This document shows positions 37,898-51,936 of a stretch of DNA of 64,000 nt, piece after piece (within the stretch, counting starts at the first letter, position 1; each line of letters opens with the position of its first letter). The stretch covers positions 1,612,001-1,676,000 of the forward strand of contig JACVTC010000022.1 in NCBI GenBank assembly GCA_016946835.1. The letters are read 5' to 3'. The notes beneath the pieces were generated by a model. The model had not been told where the DNA came from. It saw only the letters and a list, made by a program, of their open reading frames with translations, and did no database searches. The DNA is from Neocallimastix lanati (nom. inval.) (Eukaryota; Neocallimastigomycota; Neocallimastigomycetes; Neocallimastigales; Neocallimastigaceae). The position numbers and the translations under genes are program-made.

Positions 37898-39329
37898 AAA
37901 CTAAATTTTATGATTCAAACATAAATTAACGTCATAATAAAAATTTAAATCATATGATTTTATAATATTCTATATATGTTGCTTGATTTCTAAATACTAA
38001 TAATACCTATAATTAACAAAATAAGAAATAATTAATATATAGTATAAATCAAAGCTTTTAATTATATTCTTATTATTATATTTTTATCTATTTAAAGTAA
38101 TTAAATATTTCATTATATATAATAATTATTAATATTTATAATACTTATGTATGAAAGAACAACTAATTAAATAGTTAATTATAACTAAATGAAATAAATT
38201 TAAAACATTTCTATAAAATAAAAATAAAATTAAATAAATAAATAAATAAATAATACTTCAATAAAATTATTAAATTAATCCCCAATATCATCATTAAGGT
38301 TTACTTTAATATTCCTTTGATATTAAGTAAATATTACTTTAACATTTTGTAATATTTCTTTTTTTTTTTTTCATATAAACCAAATATATATATATATTAT
38401 TAATAATTTTAGTTTCCATTTTCCTTCTATTGCTTTGAAGCCAACAATATTCTATTTAACATTCAGTACAAATAATAATATTTCTTTTTTTGTTTTTTTT
38501 ATTTTTTTTTTTTTATCATTTGTTTAGAAAAAATGTTTTATGAATTTAATAAATTTTAATTTAGTAAAATATAAAGTAATATATTATATTTAAAATTTTT
38601 TTAATAGAATGATTAAATTTATATATGTATAATAAATATAATAAATATAATAAAATATAATAAATAATAATAAATGAAGAAATTATTTTATCTTTTTTTT
38701 TTTTTTTTTTTTTTTTTGAAAGTCTGGACTTTTTAGAACTAAAATAAATTAAAATAAATTAAAATAAATTAAAATTCAATGAACACTTTAAATTTTTTAA
38801 TATAAAATGGTTAGGGTAACGAAATCAATTAAAATCAATGACTTTATGAACTAAAAAACCCAAAGGAAACTTTATAATGTCATAATAAAATAAAATTAAA
38901 TTAAATAAAATTAAATTATTTCAAATTGTTATTTTCCTTTTTTAATGATAAATGCTTATATTTATGTAAAAAAATTATTAATAATTTTTTATAACTTATT
39001 ATATTTATTTATTTAAAAAAAAAAAAAAAAAAATATAAATAATAAAACTTAGGTAATTAAAAAATAAATATTTATATTTAGTGAAGTTGGATACTTCATT
39101 TTTTTCTTGATTGAAGTTTTTAAATAGAAATAACCAATAAAATATTATTTAGAATTAGGATATTATCGTTAAATTTAAGGCATATTTTATTGAAATAAAC
39201 TATAATCTATATATGATAGAGTTTAGGTAAAATATTCGATATGTAGTAATATTTTGGTCTATTATTTAATAATATCATTATAAAATTGTTGTAAATATTC
39301 TTTTTTATTTCATATCATCTTAATAAATT

Positions 39330-40133
39330 TTTAATATTTATTATTTATTATTTATTATTTATTATTTATTATTCCATTATTTATTATTTAATATTATTAT
39401 TTATTATTATTATTTATTATTAATTATTCCATTATTTATTATTTATTATTATTTATTAATAAATACTTATATTATTTATTATTTATTATTTATTGTATTA
39501 TTATTTATTATTCCATTATTATTATTCCATTATTTATTATTTATTATTTATTATTCCATTATTTATTATTTAATATTATTATTTATTATTATTTATTATT
39601 ATTTATTCCATTATTTATTATTTATTATCTATTGTTTATTGTTTATTGTTTATTATTTATTATTTATTATTCCATTATTTATTATTCCATTATTTATTAT
39701 TTATTATTTATTATTTATTATTTATAGTTTATTGTTTATTATTTATTATTCCATTATTAATTATTCCATTATTTATTATTCCATTATTTATTATTTATTA
39801 TTTACTATTTATAGTTTATTGTTTATTATTTATTATTTATTATTAATTATTCCATTATTAATTATTCCATTATTTATTATTCCATTATTTATTATTCCAT
39901 TATTTATTATTTATTATTTATCGTTTATTATTTATTATTTATTACTTATTATTTATTATTCAGTATTTAGACTATTTATTATTAGTTATTTATTTATTAT
40001 TTATTATTTATTATTCAATTATTTATTAATAAATACTCTTTTAATTATTTATTATTTCATTATTTATTATTTATTACTTATTATTCCATTATTTATTATT
40101 TATTATTCCATTATTAATTATTCCATAAAATTT
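39330..40133. repeat. TTATTATTTA / TCCATTATT minisatellite
   Basis: About 800 bp built of TTATTATTTATTATTTATTA with TCCATTATT interspersed at irregular intervals. A 165-residue ORF over it (I/Y/L only) is a translation of the repeat, not a gene. Confidence 0.9.
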
Positions 40134-42459
40134 TAATTTTTAATTTTTAATTTTTATTTAAAATTTTAAATTTAATTTAAATTTAATTGACAACTAAAAA
40201 TTTTGATTAAATTTTTTTTTTTTTTTTTCTATTGACGGAATTTTTAATAAAAAAATTAAAAAAAAAAAAAAAAAATTAAATAAAAAAATTATTTTTAAAA
40301 TATTAAATAATACCAAATATTAAATATTAAAAACAAATCATTGATAATTAAATATTATTATTTATTATAATAGATATGATATATATTGTTTATTTAATAT
40401 AATAATACGAAAGTATTATGGTTAACAAGGAGAAAAGTAAATAGTACATTCATGTCGATTTATATAAAACGGTTATCACATGAATACATTTATTAACATA
40501 TATACAAGTTGCACAAAATATTTAAAAGGATTGTTTAATATAAATTTATACAACATAAAAAATACATATTAATTAATTTATATAAGTAAAACATAAATAC
40601 AAATACACTTTAATAAATTACATAGTAAATAAATATAAAAGATAATATGAATAAATATATAGTATAATTATTAAGTAGTTATAAAGAAATATTAAACAAA
40701 AACAATTATTTAAAATATTAAATAAAAACATTTAATGATAATTAATTAAATTATTTATTGATAAGTAAATATAATTTTATTTTTACTACTATATTATTAG
40801 TTATAATATGGAAAAAAATTTAAAGGTAGAATAGATTCAATAATAAAAAAAAGATATTTAAATATAATAAAAATATATATTAAAAAATTATATTTAAAGT
40901 ATAATAATACTATATAAATATTATTAAATATTTATAAAAATTAAAAATTATTACATGTAACTGAAAAAAATATCATCTTTACTAATTATACATTTATTTT
41001 ATTTTCAATATATTCATATAAAAAATTTTTTTAATATATATATAATATATATTAAATTTATTTCAATTGTATCTATAATTTTTAATACACTAAAATTTTA
41101 TATAAAAGTTTGTAACTATTATTAGTATTATTATTATAATTATTATTATTATTATTATTATTATTTTATTGTATTTTTATTAATACTTTACTATTTTATA
41201 CTACTTCACTATTTTTTTTATTGTATTAGTACTTTAATTATATTAATATTCAACTACTTATTTTATTTTATTTTATTTTATTCAATCTGTATATTAATTA
41301 AAATCATATTCTACTACTGATTTAATTTTATTATATTTTTATTAATACTTTAATATATATATTATTTCATTATTTATTTATTTTGTTTTATTATGTTTTA
41401 TTTTTTGTTCCTTTAAGTTCATTCTTTTCAAAATATTAATATATATATTATTTCATTATTTATTTATTTTGTTTTATTATGTTTTATTTTTTGTTCCTTT
41501 AAGTTCATTCTTTTCAAAATATTTGAGTTTTACATACTTTTATAATTCTTTCATGATTCAATGTTTTATAAGCCTAACTCAGTATTTTTCTAACAATTAC
41601 TAAAACTTTATATTTTTAAATTGAATATATATTATTTATATAATTTTTAATATATTTATTATAAAATATAATAGTATATTACTAAATTACTGCATTTTTA
41701 TTACTAGTTTAATAATAATTTATACAAATAAAAGTTATATGGAAAATATTTATGTGGTTTAATAAAAATAAGTAATAGAAAATATTCAGAAGAATAGTTA
41801 AACTGTTAATATTATTTTTGTTCTATAATTAATTTAAACATAAATTTTTAAAATATATAATATTAAATATGAAAAAAAAAAATATTAATATATTAAAGTG
41901 TATAAAATTTCTTTTAATTACTAATATATTTTAAATTTTGGATGTATTTTGGAAGGAACATTACTAATACATTTAGGAAATATTTAGTGTTCTTAACTTA
42001 AAATGAAATATTATTAGTAAGTTAAATCATTTAATTAGTAATTATTTTTAATTAATATTAATAATTCTTTACTAATTTTATATTGATTAAAATAATTTTT
42101 TTTATTGATTTTAATAATATTTGTATTTATATTAATGATATTTTTATTGATTTTAATAGATTTTATGTTGATATTGATAATATTTATGTTGATTTTAATA
42201 AACTTTATATTGATAATTTAATAACTTGTATTAATAACAATATATTTAATTTACTATTTATAATAAATTTTTATATTGTAGAATATAAAAAAAGGTCTAT
42301 AATCTAATAAGGATTAAATAATTTATTCATAGATTAGAATAATTTAATTTGAATATAACAAAATTTAACATTATTTATTCATTTTGTTTCAAGATGCTCT
42401 AGCTAAGACTTAAGCTACACTGAAGCTGAGTTAAACTTGATTATATTTTTTAAATGAAT
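40134..42459. other. gene-free AT-rich region
   Basis: No supported gene. It holds TTA microsatellite near 41125-41165, sequence related to the 62-bp repeat (41240-41340), an 86-bp tandem duplication (41351-41522), and an ATTGATTTTAATA-rich patch (42083-42300) whose ORF is low complexity. Confidence 0.55.
41351..41522. repeat. 86-bp tandem duplication
   Basis: Two essentially identical 86-bp units, each ending GTTCCTTTAAGTTCATTC plus TTTTCAAAATAT. Confidence 0.88.
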
Positions 42460-42660
42460 ATTTCAATTCATTTGAATTCCTACAGTAAGATCAGCTAAGG
42501 TAACAGTATTGAATTGTTTCTTGATTACTTCTAAAGGTCCAACAAATTACGGTTCTAACTTAGTTCGGCTAAAATTTTTTACTAATGCTTGATCATTAAG
42601 TATTATTTTTTTTTGGCTCAGTTCATACTATTCTTTTCTCCTCTTCTAGTTGCCCAATAT
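42360..42660 (-). mobile_element. Ty3/gypsy integrase C-terminal scrap (fossil)
   Basis: Minus strand encodes LVKNFSRTKLEP and FVGPLEVIKKQFNTVTLAD, the C-terminal module that follows the integrase core in gypsy elements. The stretch 42360-42440 may be the end of the same element. Short, old and broken. Confidence 0.7.
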
Positions 42661-45129
42661 TTAAATGTATTTCTTATATTTAATTTTAGATTTATCTAGT
42701 AATTGATTGCTTGTAAAATATTATATTTATTGTTAAATAACTTTTGTTATTATAATTAAACTATATTAAATATATATAATTTATTTTCTCATTTTTTTTT
42801 TAATAAGTTCTTATTTATATATGTATATGTACTGTACCGCAATTGATATGGGCACTGATCTCACACAATATTTTAAAAGCACATTATTAAATATTATAAA
42901 TAAATTGAGAAGCAATTAAAATAAAAATATTTTATATTTATTATTTTATTGTCTTTTTTCCAAAAGAAAGAAATTTTTTTCCTTTTATAGTTTTTACATG
43001 AGTAGTAGATTATACATAAACAAATGAATTTATTTATATTATTCTATTTTAAATATTATTTCAATATTAATATATTTTTAAAATTAACCTATTCTAAAGT
43101 ATTTATTCTAAAATATATTTATAATTATTAATGATTTATTTTATATTTAAAAATTTAACTATCTATTCTAATATTTTAATTTATCAATCAATAAATAATT
43201 TAGTATCCTAGTAAGCTATTATCGCATTTTCATTCTGTTTATTTTCATCCCTAAAACTAACTAAATTTTTTTTTTTTTTTGTTTTGTTTTTTGTTTTTTT
43301 TGTTTTGTTTTGTATTTTTTTTATCAAATATAATTACTTTATATAAATTATATTTATTTGTTGTTTTATTGTATTCTTCTTTAACTATAATTAATATATA
43401 ATTTTTATTTTATATATATTTTTTTTATTAGACTATTAAATATTAATTAATTTTAAAATCATGTTATATATAAAATTTATGACTAAAGTAGTTAAATAAT
43501 ATTTAAAAATTTTTATAATCTTCTTTTCATTTTGTATTACGATTGATATACTATATTTTAAATAGGTATCTTTTAAAAAATTGAACGAGCAAAAGGGAAT
43601 ATATTTAATAAAATTGTATTGGCAATAATATATATTAATTTTAAATAATTATTTATTTTTTTTTTTTTTTTTTACTTTTTTATTTATTTTCATTTATGCT
43701 ATATTTTTTTTTATTAAAAATAGAATAATTTTTGTTATCTTTTACATTAAATTTTATAATAAAAGAAATGATTTTATTTTATTATTTTAACTAATTCAAC
43801 TTACAACTACACACTACTTAACTAATATTAAACTAATACTAAAAACCAATACTAAAAACTAATAATAACTAATTAATCATTACTATAAATTTCAATTGTT
43901 TCATAATCATTTATCTTTTTCTATTTTTAATATTTTTCACTTATTTTTCTACACAACTTTAATTAATGGTATTTATTTATATAAAAATTAATACTGAGTT
44001 ATTTTGGAAAGGAATGTCCAATGTAAAAAAAAAAAAAAAAAAAAAAGAAAAATATAATCAAATTAGGAACATTAAAAAATTATTATTGTTATTGGAATTT
44101 TTTAATGTATTTAATAAAGAATATTTTAAAAGTTAATAAAATTTTAATAAAAATTTTAGTAAAATATTTATTATAAAAATATTAATAAAGTATTAATTAT
44201 AAAATATTAATTAGCTATAGAATATAATAAAAATATAATATAAATTATTATAAAGATTGAATATTCATTATGAATTTTTATTAATAAAATATTTATTGTA
44301 AAAAAAAAAAAAAATATGAATTATAATAATATAAGATTTATTATAAAAATATAAAATATATTAATAGAAATTTATTATAAGAATATAAAATTTACTAATA
44401 AAGGACTTTTTATAAGAATATTTATTATAAAATATAATAATTAAAGATTTATTATAAATATATAAAATTTATTAAATATTTATTATAAGAATATAAAATT
44501 TATTAATAAAAGATTTGTTATATGGGTATGAAATTTATTAATAAAAGATTTGTTAAAGAAATATTAGTTATAAATATATTAAAAAAAGATTTATTATATA
44601 AAATTTTTGTAAAATATTAAAAATATTTAGTATATAATATTGTTATAGAATATTAATACCAATAAGGGTTATACAATATTAATAAAATTTTGATAAAAAT
44701 ACTAATATAACGTATTACAATTTTATTTAATTTTTTTTGAATGGATTTCAGTTTCAAAAAAAATAATTAGTTTTTGGTTAAGTTAAATAAGAATTTGTTA
44801 TTTATAAATATTTTGATTTTATATTTTCATTATTTATAATCAATGTAAAAATTTAATTATAAAATTAGACATAATTAATCATTAATATTAGCTCTAACAG
44901 CTAATATTAAAGGTTAGAAAAGAATTATAACATACCTATGATTCAAATCTAATATTTTGAGTCTATTATAGCAAATATAATAAACAAGACACCAAATTTA
45001 GAAAAGGAGAGTTGCTTTATTTTTTAAGAAAATTATTTTATTAAAAATTTATTTTTTCATTAATATTTAAATTATTAAAAGTTTTTTTTTTTTTTTTTTT
45101 TTTTTTTTCATTTATATAACCTATAAATA
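42661..45129. other. gene-free AT-rich region
   Basis: No coding recognised. A GC-richer patch at 42830-42865 (CCGCAATTGATATGGGCAC) is unexplained and may be another transposon scrap. T/A runs occur near 43275, 43650, 44023, 45080 and 45222, and a decayed tandem array spans 44310-44610. Confidence 0.55.
44310..44610. repeat. decayed tandem array (about 35-40 bp unit)
   Basis: The motif GATTTATTATAAGAATATAA followed by AATTTATTAATAAA recurs about seven times with drift. Confidence 0.6.
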
Positions 45130-45216
45130 AATGTACCTAATATATTTTGATTCAACTAAACTACCATCTACAAAGTATACCTTTTTCCTTATGTTCCTTT
45201 AATATTGGTAAAGACA

Positions 45217-45249
<33 letters not shown>

Positions 45250-46340
45250 GTCATATTATATAAGAAGCCCCAGAATCCAAGGTCCATTGAATGATTATGT
45301 TATCATTATTCATAATTGAGTTTGTTTTCTTGTTCGTTGCTATTCGGAAGTGTAATATTTCCAAATTAATATTTGGAGATATTTTTTCTTTTATTGCGCC
45401 TTGGCTTATTAATTAATTGAGGCAATATTAGTAACGTTTGTTATCTTCTTAATAATTAAAATCTTGATCTAGTACATTATTTATGAATGTATCTTAGTAA
45501 TCATCATCATTTGTTTTTAACATTATTTACTTGAGCATTATTTGAAAAATTCTTTGTTTAATTTTCATATTTATTTTTATTTCTGTTTTTATTTTTATTC
45601 TTATATTTACACATATTAGCTTTATGTCCTAACTTATAGCAGATATAAACATCTTGGAAGACTTTTCTTGTTTTTTGTAATCACTATTATTATTTTTGTT
45701 ATTATTAAACCCATTGGGAATGAAGTATAAACTAAATGGTTGAGATTCTTGATTGTGTTTGTAAGATTTTGATTCCCTTAATTCTTTTTTTTTTTTTTAA
45801 GCGGTTTACTATCTTTATTGTCATTTTCACTATATTCCTCTCCAATTTCCTTTCATAACATAATACCCTAGTTCTAATTGCGATGTCCTAGGGTAAAGAG
45901 TTGTATAGAGAGTTAATTTTTTTTTTTTTTTTTTTTTTACTTCTAGGCGGTACTTCCTTATTTAGGCTAGATAATTCATTAAATATTTTGTTCATATAAG
46001 ATATATACATAGAGATGGATGATTTTATTATTATCAAAAAAAAAAAAAATAAATTGTATTTAATTCATTTTGTAAATAACTCAATTTTTTGTTGTGAAGA
46101 AAATGAATTAGTTTGTTCAATTTGTTCAATAGTTTTAAATTAAACTATATGTATTATTATAGATGAAATCTAAAATTTTCTTAATTTCATCTGATATTAT
46201 TACTTTTATTAATTATTATTATTTTTTGTATCATTATCTTTCTCAATTATTTCTTGTTTTACATCCTTATTGTATACATAGGCATCATCCAATTGGAAGG
46301 ATTCATAATTATTTAAATCTTTACGAGGATGTATAACTGC
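45130..46340 (-). mobile_element. Ty1/copia gag-protease fragment (fossil)
   Basis: Minus strand carries the gag C-terminal zinc knuckle (CYKLGHKANMC near 45625) and the protease active-site block WTLDSGAS near 45270. An upstream gag part (HPRKDLNNYESFQLDDAYVY) lies near 46290. No pol beyond protease. It contains long T runs and several breaks. It meets the next copia head to head at about 46340. Confidence 0.72.
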
Positions 46341-48492
46341 TTATAGTATGATTGATAGATTAAAAAACCGTTTCTATCAATCTGGCCAAGCACTATTAAA
46401 TATTCTTGAATATAAAATTATTAATCTTAAGTTAATAAACAATGACTATATTCAATATATTAATGAATTAAACAATTTTTTCGAACAACATAAATTTGAA
46501 TCTAATAAACTAAAAAGAATTTGTTTTGATGAGGAAACTAAACTTTTATTTGCATTAAATGAATTAGATAGAATTGGTATAAATTTCACCACCAATTTAT
46601 AGTTATAAAACTTTTGATGATTTTATTAAAGAATTAAACATAAAGGCATGATTTTTTTGAAAAAAGCCGAAATTTTAAGGTCAAAAACTACCGTTGTAAA
46701 CGATTCAAATGTCAATAATATAAATAGAAATAAACCAAATAATAATAAAAATTATAATAATTCTAATAAAATTTCGTAACGAATATTATTGTCATATATG
46801 CAAAACTAAAGGTCACTCTACTGATCATTGTAGATATAATCTTTTAATTAGAGAAAATAATAAATCAGATGATAATGATAAAAATTATAAAAATAATAAT
46901 AACAAAAATAAAAATTATTATAAAAGATATAATAATAAAAATAATTATTACACTGGAAATATTATTAATAACAACAATGATAAATCTAATAATAATAACA
47001 ATAATTTTTTTTTTGAAAATAATAATGAAAATGAAGATGAAGTATACATTGATTTTACAGGAAATAATTTCAGTAATTCAAAATTGTAATTATACAACAA
47101 TAAATAATCATAATAATTCCACACATTGGATTATTGATAGTGGTACTGGTATATCACCTTAACTAATAACATCAATAATTTAAACAATATAAATAAAGTA
47201 AATAATAAAAATATCATTTAGACAAATGGTGATTTAGACAAAGTAGAAAATACAGGTACTTACAATGGTAAATTTAAAAATAAAGATTTTATATTATCAA
47301 ATGTTTATTACGCGTCAAATATTCAAAACAGTCTAATTTCCACTCATTCAATATTAAAAAATGAATGCACTATTATAATGAACCGCGTAAATAACAAAGA
47401 CCGTTTACAAATATACAAAAATAATAAGTTAATTGTAAATATTTTTACGAATGATGAAAATTTATTCGTGTTTGATACAATACCTTCAAATAATACTATT
47501 TCTAAGAATTATGTTTTCAGCATTGACACTAACTTGTGGCATGCTCGTTTTGGGACACTTTTATAATAATGATATCAAAGATTTTGTCATTGAGCATACT
47601 AAACATCATAATGATAAAAATTGTTGCCAATGCAAAATCACTAAATTAAAGAGAAAATCATTTTACTCTTCCCCTAATAATGCTTCAAAACCTATGGAAC
47701 TAGTTCATTCTGATGTAGTTGGAAAATTAGAAACATCATATAATGATTTCAATGTATTATGTTACTTTTCTTGATGATTTCTCTAGAAAAATTTTGGTCC
47801 ACCTTATCAAGAATAAATATGATGTTCCTAACATATTTATTAAATTCCATAAATATATTTCCAACACTACTTCATATAAAATTATAAATTTCAAATCTGA
47901 CAATGGTACTAAGTATTTCAACAAAACTTTAAACTACCTATTTAGAAAATTTTGGCATTAATTTCATTCATTCGGTTCCTGGTTATCCACAACAAAATGG
48001 TCGTGCTGAACGCTTAAATCAAAACATTTAATCGTTGCGCATCTACTCCATTAAACTCTGCTATGCTACCCTACAAGTTTTGGGATTCCGCTATTCTTTG
48101 TGCTGCTTACCTCTATAACTTGAATCCACATCAGAGTATTAATAATAAAATTCCAAATGAATTATTTTTCAATAAATCAGTTGATATTTCTCACCTATAG
48201 TTTTTGGATGTAAAGCATTTTTCTATAACAATCACAAAACGAATAAATTTGGCAATAACTCTAAACCTGGTATATTTTTAGGATATGCATCTGACTCTCT
48301 TGGCTACAAAATTTTATATATTTCTACTAACTCTATAGTTATTTCAAGAGATGTTTATTTTATAGATCTATAAATATTACATTCTTTTGTGACAAATATA
48401 TTGATTCTATTATTAATTTTAAGGATTCTTTAATTGAGGGGGAAAGTATTAATGATAATAATAATATTCATTCACAATTAAATAATCCTTTA

Positions 48493-48533
<41 letters not shown>

Positions 48534-48564
48534 CAATAATAATAATAATAATAGTAATAATGAC

Positions 48565-48611
<47 letters not shown>

Positions 48612-50210
48612 CAATAATAATAATTATGATAATTACAAAGGAAGAAAATTTAACTTCCAGAAAAGAAAAATTACAATCAGAAAGTAATAAAAGGTTTAGA
48701 ATTTTAAATATTAAAACAAATATCCCAACAACGTATTAACAAGCTATTAATTCACCAGAAAGTGAAGAATGGAAAGAAGCAATAGATGACGAATTAAAAA
48801 ATATGTACGACAACAATGTTATGAAAGTGGTAAAAAAACATACCAGCTGACGCAAATATAATCGGTACTAAATGGGTCTTTTGACGAAAAGGATAATAAG
48901 AAGAAAAAGGCAAGATTAGTGGCTCTTGGTTGTCAGCAAGTTGCTGGAGAAGATTTTATAGAGACATACTCCCCAACAGTCTAAGACTTACGGTCGCTAT
49001 TGCATCAAAGTTCAACTGGGATTTGAAACAATTGGATATAAAAGCTGCTTACTTGAATGCAGATTTGGAAGAAAAGATTTATACAAAGATTCCTTATGGT
49101 GATAAAAAAGTTTAATACTAATAAATTCTGGCTACTTAAAAAAAGCTCTTTATGGTTTAAAACAAGCTGGAAGAATGTGGTCTAATGAAATATCACATTA
49201 CTTAGTAAGTATAGGTTTTAGAAAATACGAAGCTGACAAATGTCTCTTTGGGAAATATAATAAAAATAATAAATTAACATGCTTACTAACATTATATGTA
49301 GATGATATTTTAATAACAGGAATTAAAAATGAAATAAACTATACAGTAGACAAATTAAAAAAATAAATATAAAATTCTAATGCAACTAAAATAATAGGTA
49401 TAAATATTTATAAAACAAGTGATGGTTATAAAATAAAGCAGATAGATTATATTAATAAAATAATAGAAAAATATAATATGAAGAAAACAAAACAAATAAA
49501 AACATCATGTAAGGAAAATTACAGAATATAAAAGAAATAATTCAAATTTAATAGATCCAAAAGAATATATATCGCTGTAAAGTCAAGGCCTGATATAATG
49601 TTTTCTGTAAGTGAAGTCTCAAGAATATGTGAAAATCTAACAGAATCTGATTATAAAAATTTAATGAGCATCTTACAATATTTAAAAAGTACAAAAAATA
49701 AATCTATACATTATAATAAAAATAATAAATTTATCGGATACTCAGATTCAGATTTTGCTAAAGATGAAAAGACCAGAAGATCTACAAGTGGATATATATA
49801 TTTACTTGGAAAAAGGCCTATTTCATGGAAATCTCAGTTACAGAAAAACGTAACTTTATCTACTGCTGAAGCTGAATTTATTAGTTTAACTGAATGTACT
49901 AAACAAGCTTTATGGTTCAAAAATTTATTTAAAGAAATATTTAATCAAGATATAAAATTTAAAATTATGGTAGATAATAAAACATGCATTGCAATTGCTC
50001 AAGATACAAATTCTAAAAGAAGATGTAAGCATATAGACTTAAGATATAAATTTATTCAAGAAGAAATTATGAAAAACGAAATTGAATTAGAATACATTAA
50101 TACTGAAAACATGTTAGCTGATCCATTAACGAAAAGTATCTCAGGAGTACAAATGACAAAATTTACAAATTTAATTTTCAAAGAATAATATTTCTTTAAT
50201 TGTATATAAT

Positions 50211-50267
<57 letters not shown>

Positions 50268-50566
50268 TGTATATAATAATTAAAATATTATATAATACTT
50301 AATATAGGGGGAATGTTAAAGTTCAACATAATATTTAAACTTTTGTACATTAAAGTATTATAAATATTTATAATATTTGATTAAGTAATAATTTGTATGT
50401 AAAATATAAAAAGAAAATTTTTTATGAAATTAATATTTTGAGTCTTTTAAATACTTTATTAAATCATATAAATAAATAAATAAATGAATAAATAATAAAT
50501 AAAATTTAATTGAATAATAATACATTTTGTTTTGTTCACATCATATCTTATATTGACTCCTTAACA
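46341..50566 (+). mobile_element. Ty1/copia element, 5'-incomplete (fossil)
   Basis: Plus-strand gag part (46348-46602 and on), CCHC knuckle (CHICKTKGHSTDHC near 46797), protease (WIIDSGTG near 47130), integrase zinc and core region (LWHARFG near 47536, DNGTKYF near 47900), an AAT-rich linker (48490-48640), RT (LKQLDIKAAYLNAD near 49030; YVDDILITG near 49300), and RNase H to 50188 (SDSDFAKD, STAEAEFISL, ADPLTKS). A long A run (50218-50264) and purine tract TAGGGGGAA precede the 3' LTR. No 5' LTR found. About ten breaks; the RNase H part is well kept, so not very ancient. Confidence 0.87.
50314..50566 (+). repeat. 3' LTR of the plus-strand copia fossil
   Basis: Begins TGTTAAAGTTCAACA after the purine tract and ends GACTCCTTAACA; 253 bp. 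Confidence 0.75.
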
Positions 50567-50673
50567 AGATATATTATAATGTTTTATTATATAAACGTAT
50601 TTCTTTATTGCTATACGCTACATTATATGCTATTCTATTACATTATTATTAATATACTAATATTAATTATATT

Positions 50674-50859
50674 TGTTAGAATATGTGAAATATGAGTTTA
50701 AATGTATTAAAATGTAATGTATGTAATGTAATGTATAAGCCACAATATGTTAATATAAAAGCATGTAAATTAATATAATTTAATATTTGTAACTCTTTAT
50801 CATAAAATATATTAATAAAATTGACATAATTATAAACCACAAATTCATGACTCTTAACA
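50674..50859 (+). repeat. 5' LTR of the TRIM
   Basis: 186 bp; matches 51746-51931 at every position I compared. Confidence 0.92.
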
Positions 50860-51745
50860 GATTAAGGGTCTCATCTGACTCTTAAAAAGATTCTTAGCAA
50901 AAGAATTTTTTGCCGGAAACAATATTATGTCAAGAAGGACATAAAGAAGTTAAAAGAAGAATATTATGATAAAGGTTGCCATTATGTCAATTTTTTTGGA
51001 TTTAAATCAAAATTGATCAAGATTGAAATTTAGATCATTAAATTTCAAAAATTCTGAAAACGCGTAAATATCTAATAACTTAATACAAGAAATTCCCCTA
51101 CATGAAGTTAACACGCTTAAAGAAAAAAAAAGAAACGTGAAATATATTAAATGAACATATTATTTTGAGACTCTTAATAAATGAAATTATCATAATCATT
51201 AATTGATTATTATAAATTATTTTTGAATATTACAAACTATTTTATTAAAGAAAATAAAATTTTTAACTAATTAAAATAAATAAAATGACGTAAAAACCAA
51301 AGAGTTAATCCATGAGTTGTCAAGAGTACGTAAAACCAAAGAGGTAAACCATGTGTTGTCATTATTAATTTGGCGTGAATCCCAACGAGGTTGCCTTAAT
51401 ATAATATAATAGGATGGTGTAAACCCAGATAGGTGTCCAATCCATATTTAAATAATTTTTAATATTAAAAATACCCAAATTATAAAGGTTTTAGGCGTTT
51501 TAACCACAAAAACGTACAATGGGTAATAATATAAATATCTAAGATAAAATTAGCAAATAATATACATAAAGTATATATATAAAATTCAATTAATGATATA
51601 ATATGAAATAGAAATTTAATAGTTAATTAAAATTTAGAATAATGATATAAATTTCACAAAGTATTATTGTTATGTATTGCTATGTACATATTCACCTATA
51701 AACCAAAATTATTCATTTAGTAGAATAACTTGGTTTAGGGGGGAA

Positions 51746-51931
51746 TGTTAGAATATGTGAAATATGAGTTTAAATGTATTAAAATGTAATGTATGTAATG
51801 TAATGTATAAGCCACAATATGTTAATATAAAAGCATGTAAATTAATATAATTTAATATTTGTAACTCTTTATCATAAAATATATTAATAAAATTGACATA
51901 ATTATAAACCACAAATTCATGACTCTTAACA
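51746..51931 (+). repeat. 3' LTR of the TRIM
   Basis: 186 bp; preceded by a G-rich purine tract and followed by the duplicated target ATATT. Confidence 0.92.
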
Positions 51932-51936
51932 ATATT

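Larger units (their letters stand above)
37267..39320. other. gene-free region, 5' flank of ABCA gene
   Basis: It contains (ATTT)n low complexity (37428-37595), the repeat copy at 37726-37897, A/T homopolymers (e.g. 38690-38717), and short AAATTAAAAT repeats (38740-38775). A patch at 39080-39250 is slightly more complex but matches nothing I know. Confidence 0.55.
50674..51931 (+). mobile_element. TRIM-type non-coding LTR element, looks whole and young
   Basis: 5' LTR 50674-50859 and 3' LTR 51746-51931, each 186 bp and identical by eye, starting TGTTAGAATATG and ending GACTCTTAACA. The 5-bp target duplication ATATT lies on both sides (50669-50673 and 51932-51936). A purine tract TTAGGGGGGAA precedes the 3' LTR. 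The 886-bp interior has no ORF of note, so it depends on proteins from other elements. It contains an internal near-duplicate around 51290-51350 (ACGTAAAA.CCAAAGAG, CCATG.GTTGTCA). The adjacent copia ends in a similar CTTAACA and could be a relative of the helper. Confidence 0.9.

Noticed and set aside
39639-40136. 165-residue ORF of I/Y/L/F
   Set aside because: Translation of the TTATTATTTA minisatellite; no protein-like composition.
42083-42307. 74-residue ORF rich in I/N/D
   Set aside because: Low-complexity ATTGATTTTAATA repeats; no conservation seen.
42830-42865. GC-richer patch as a coding exon
   Set aside because: Too short and without flanking splice signals or recognisable peptide in any frame.
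48530-48739. 69-residue ORF of I/M
   Set aside because: AAT microsatellite in the copia linker read in the wrong frame.
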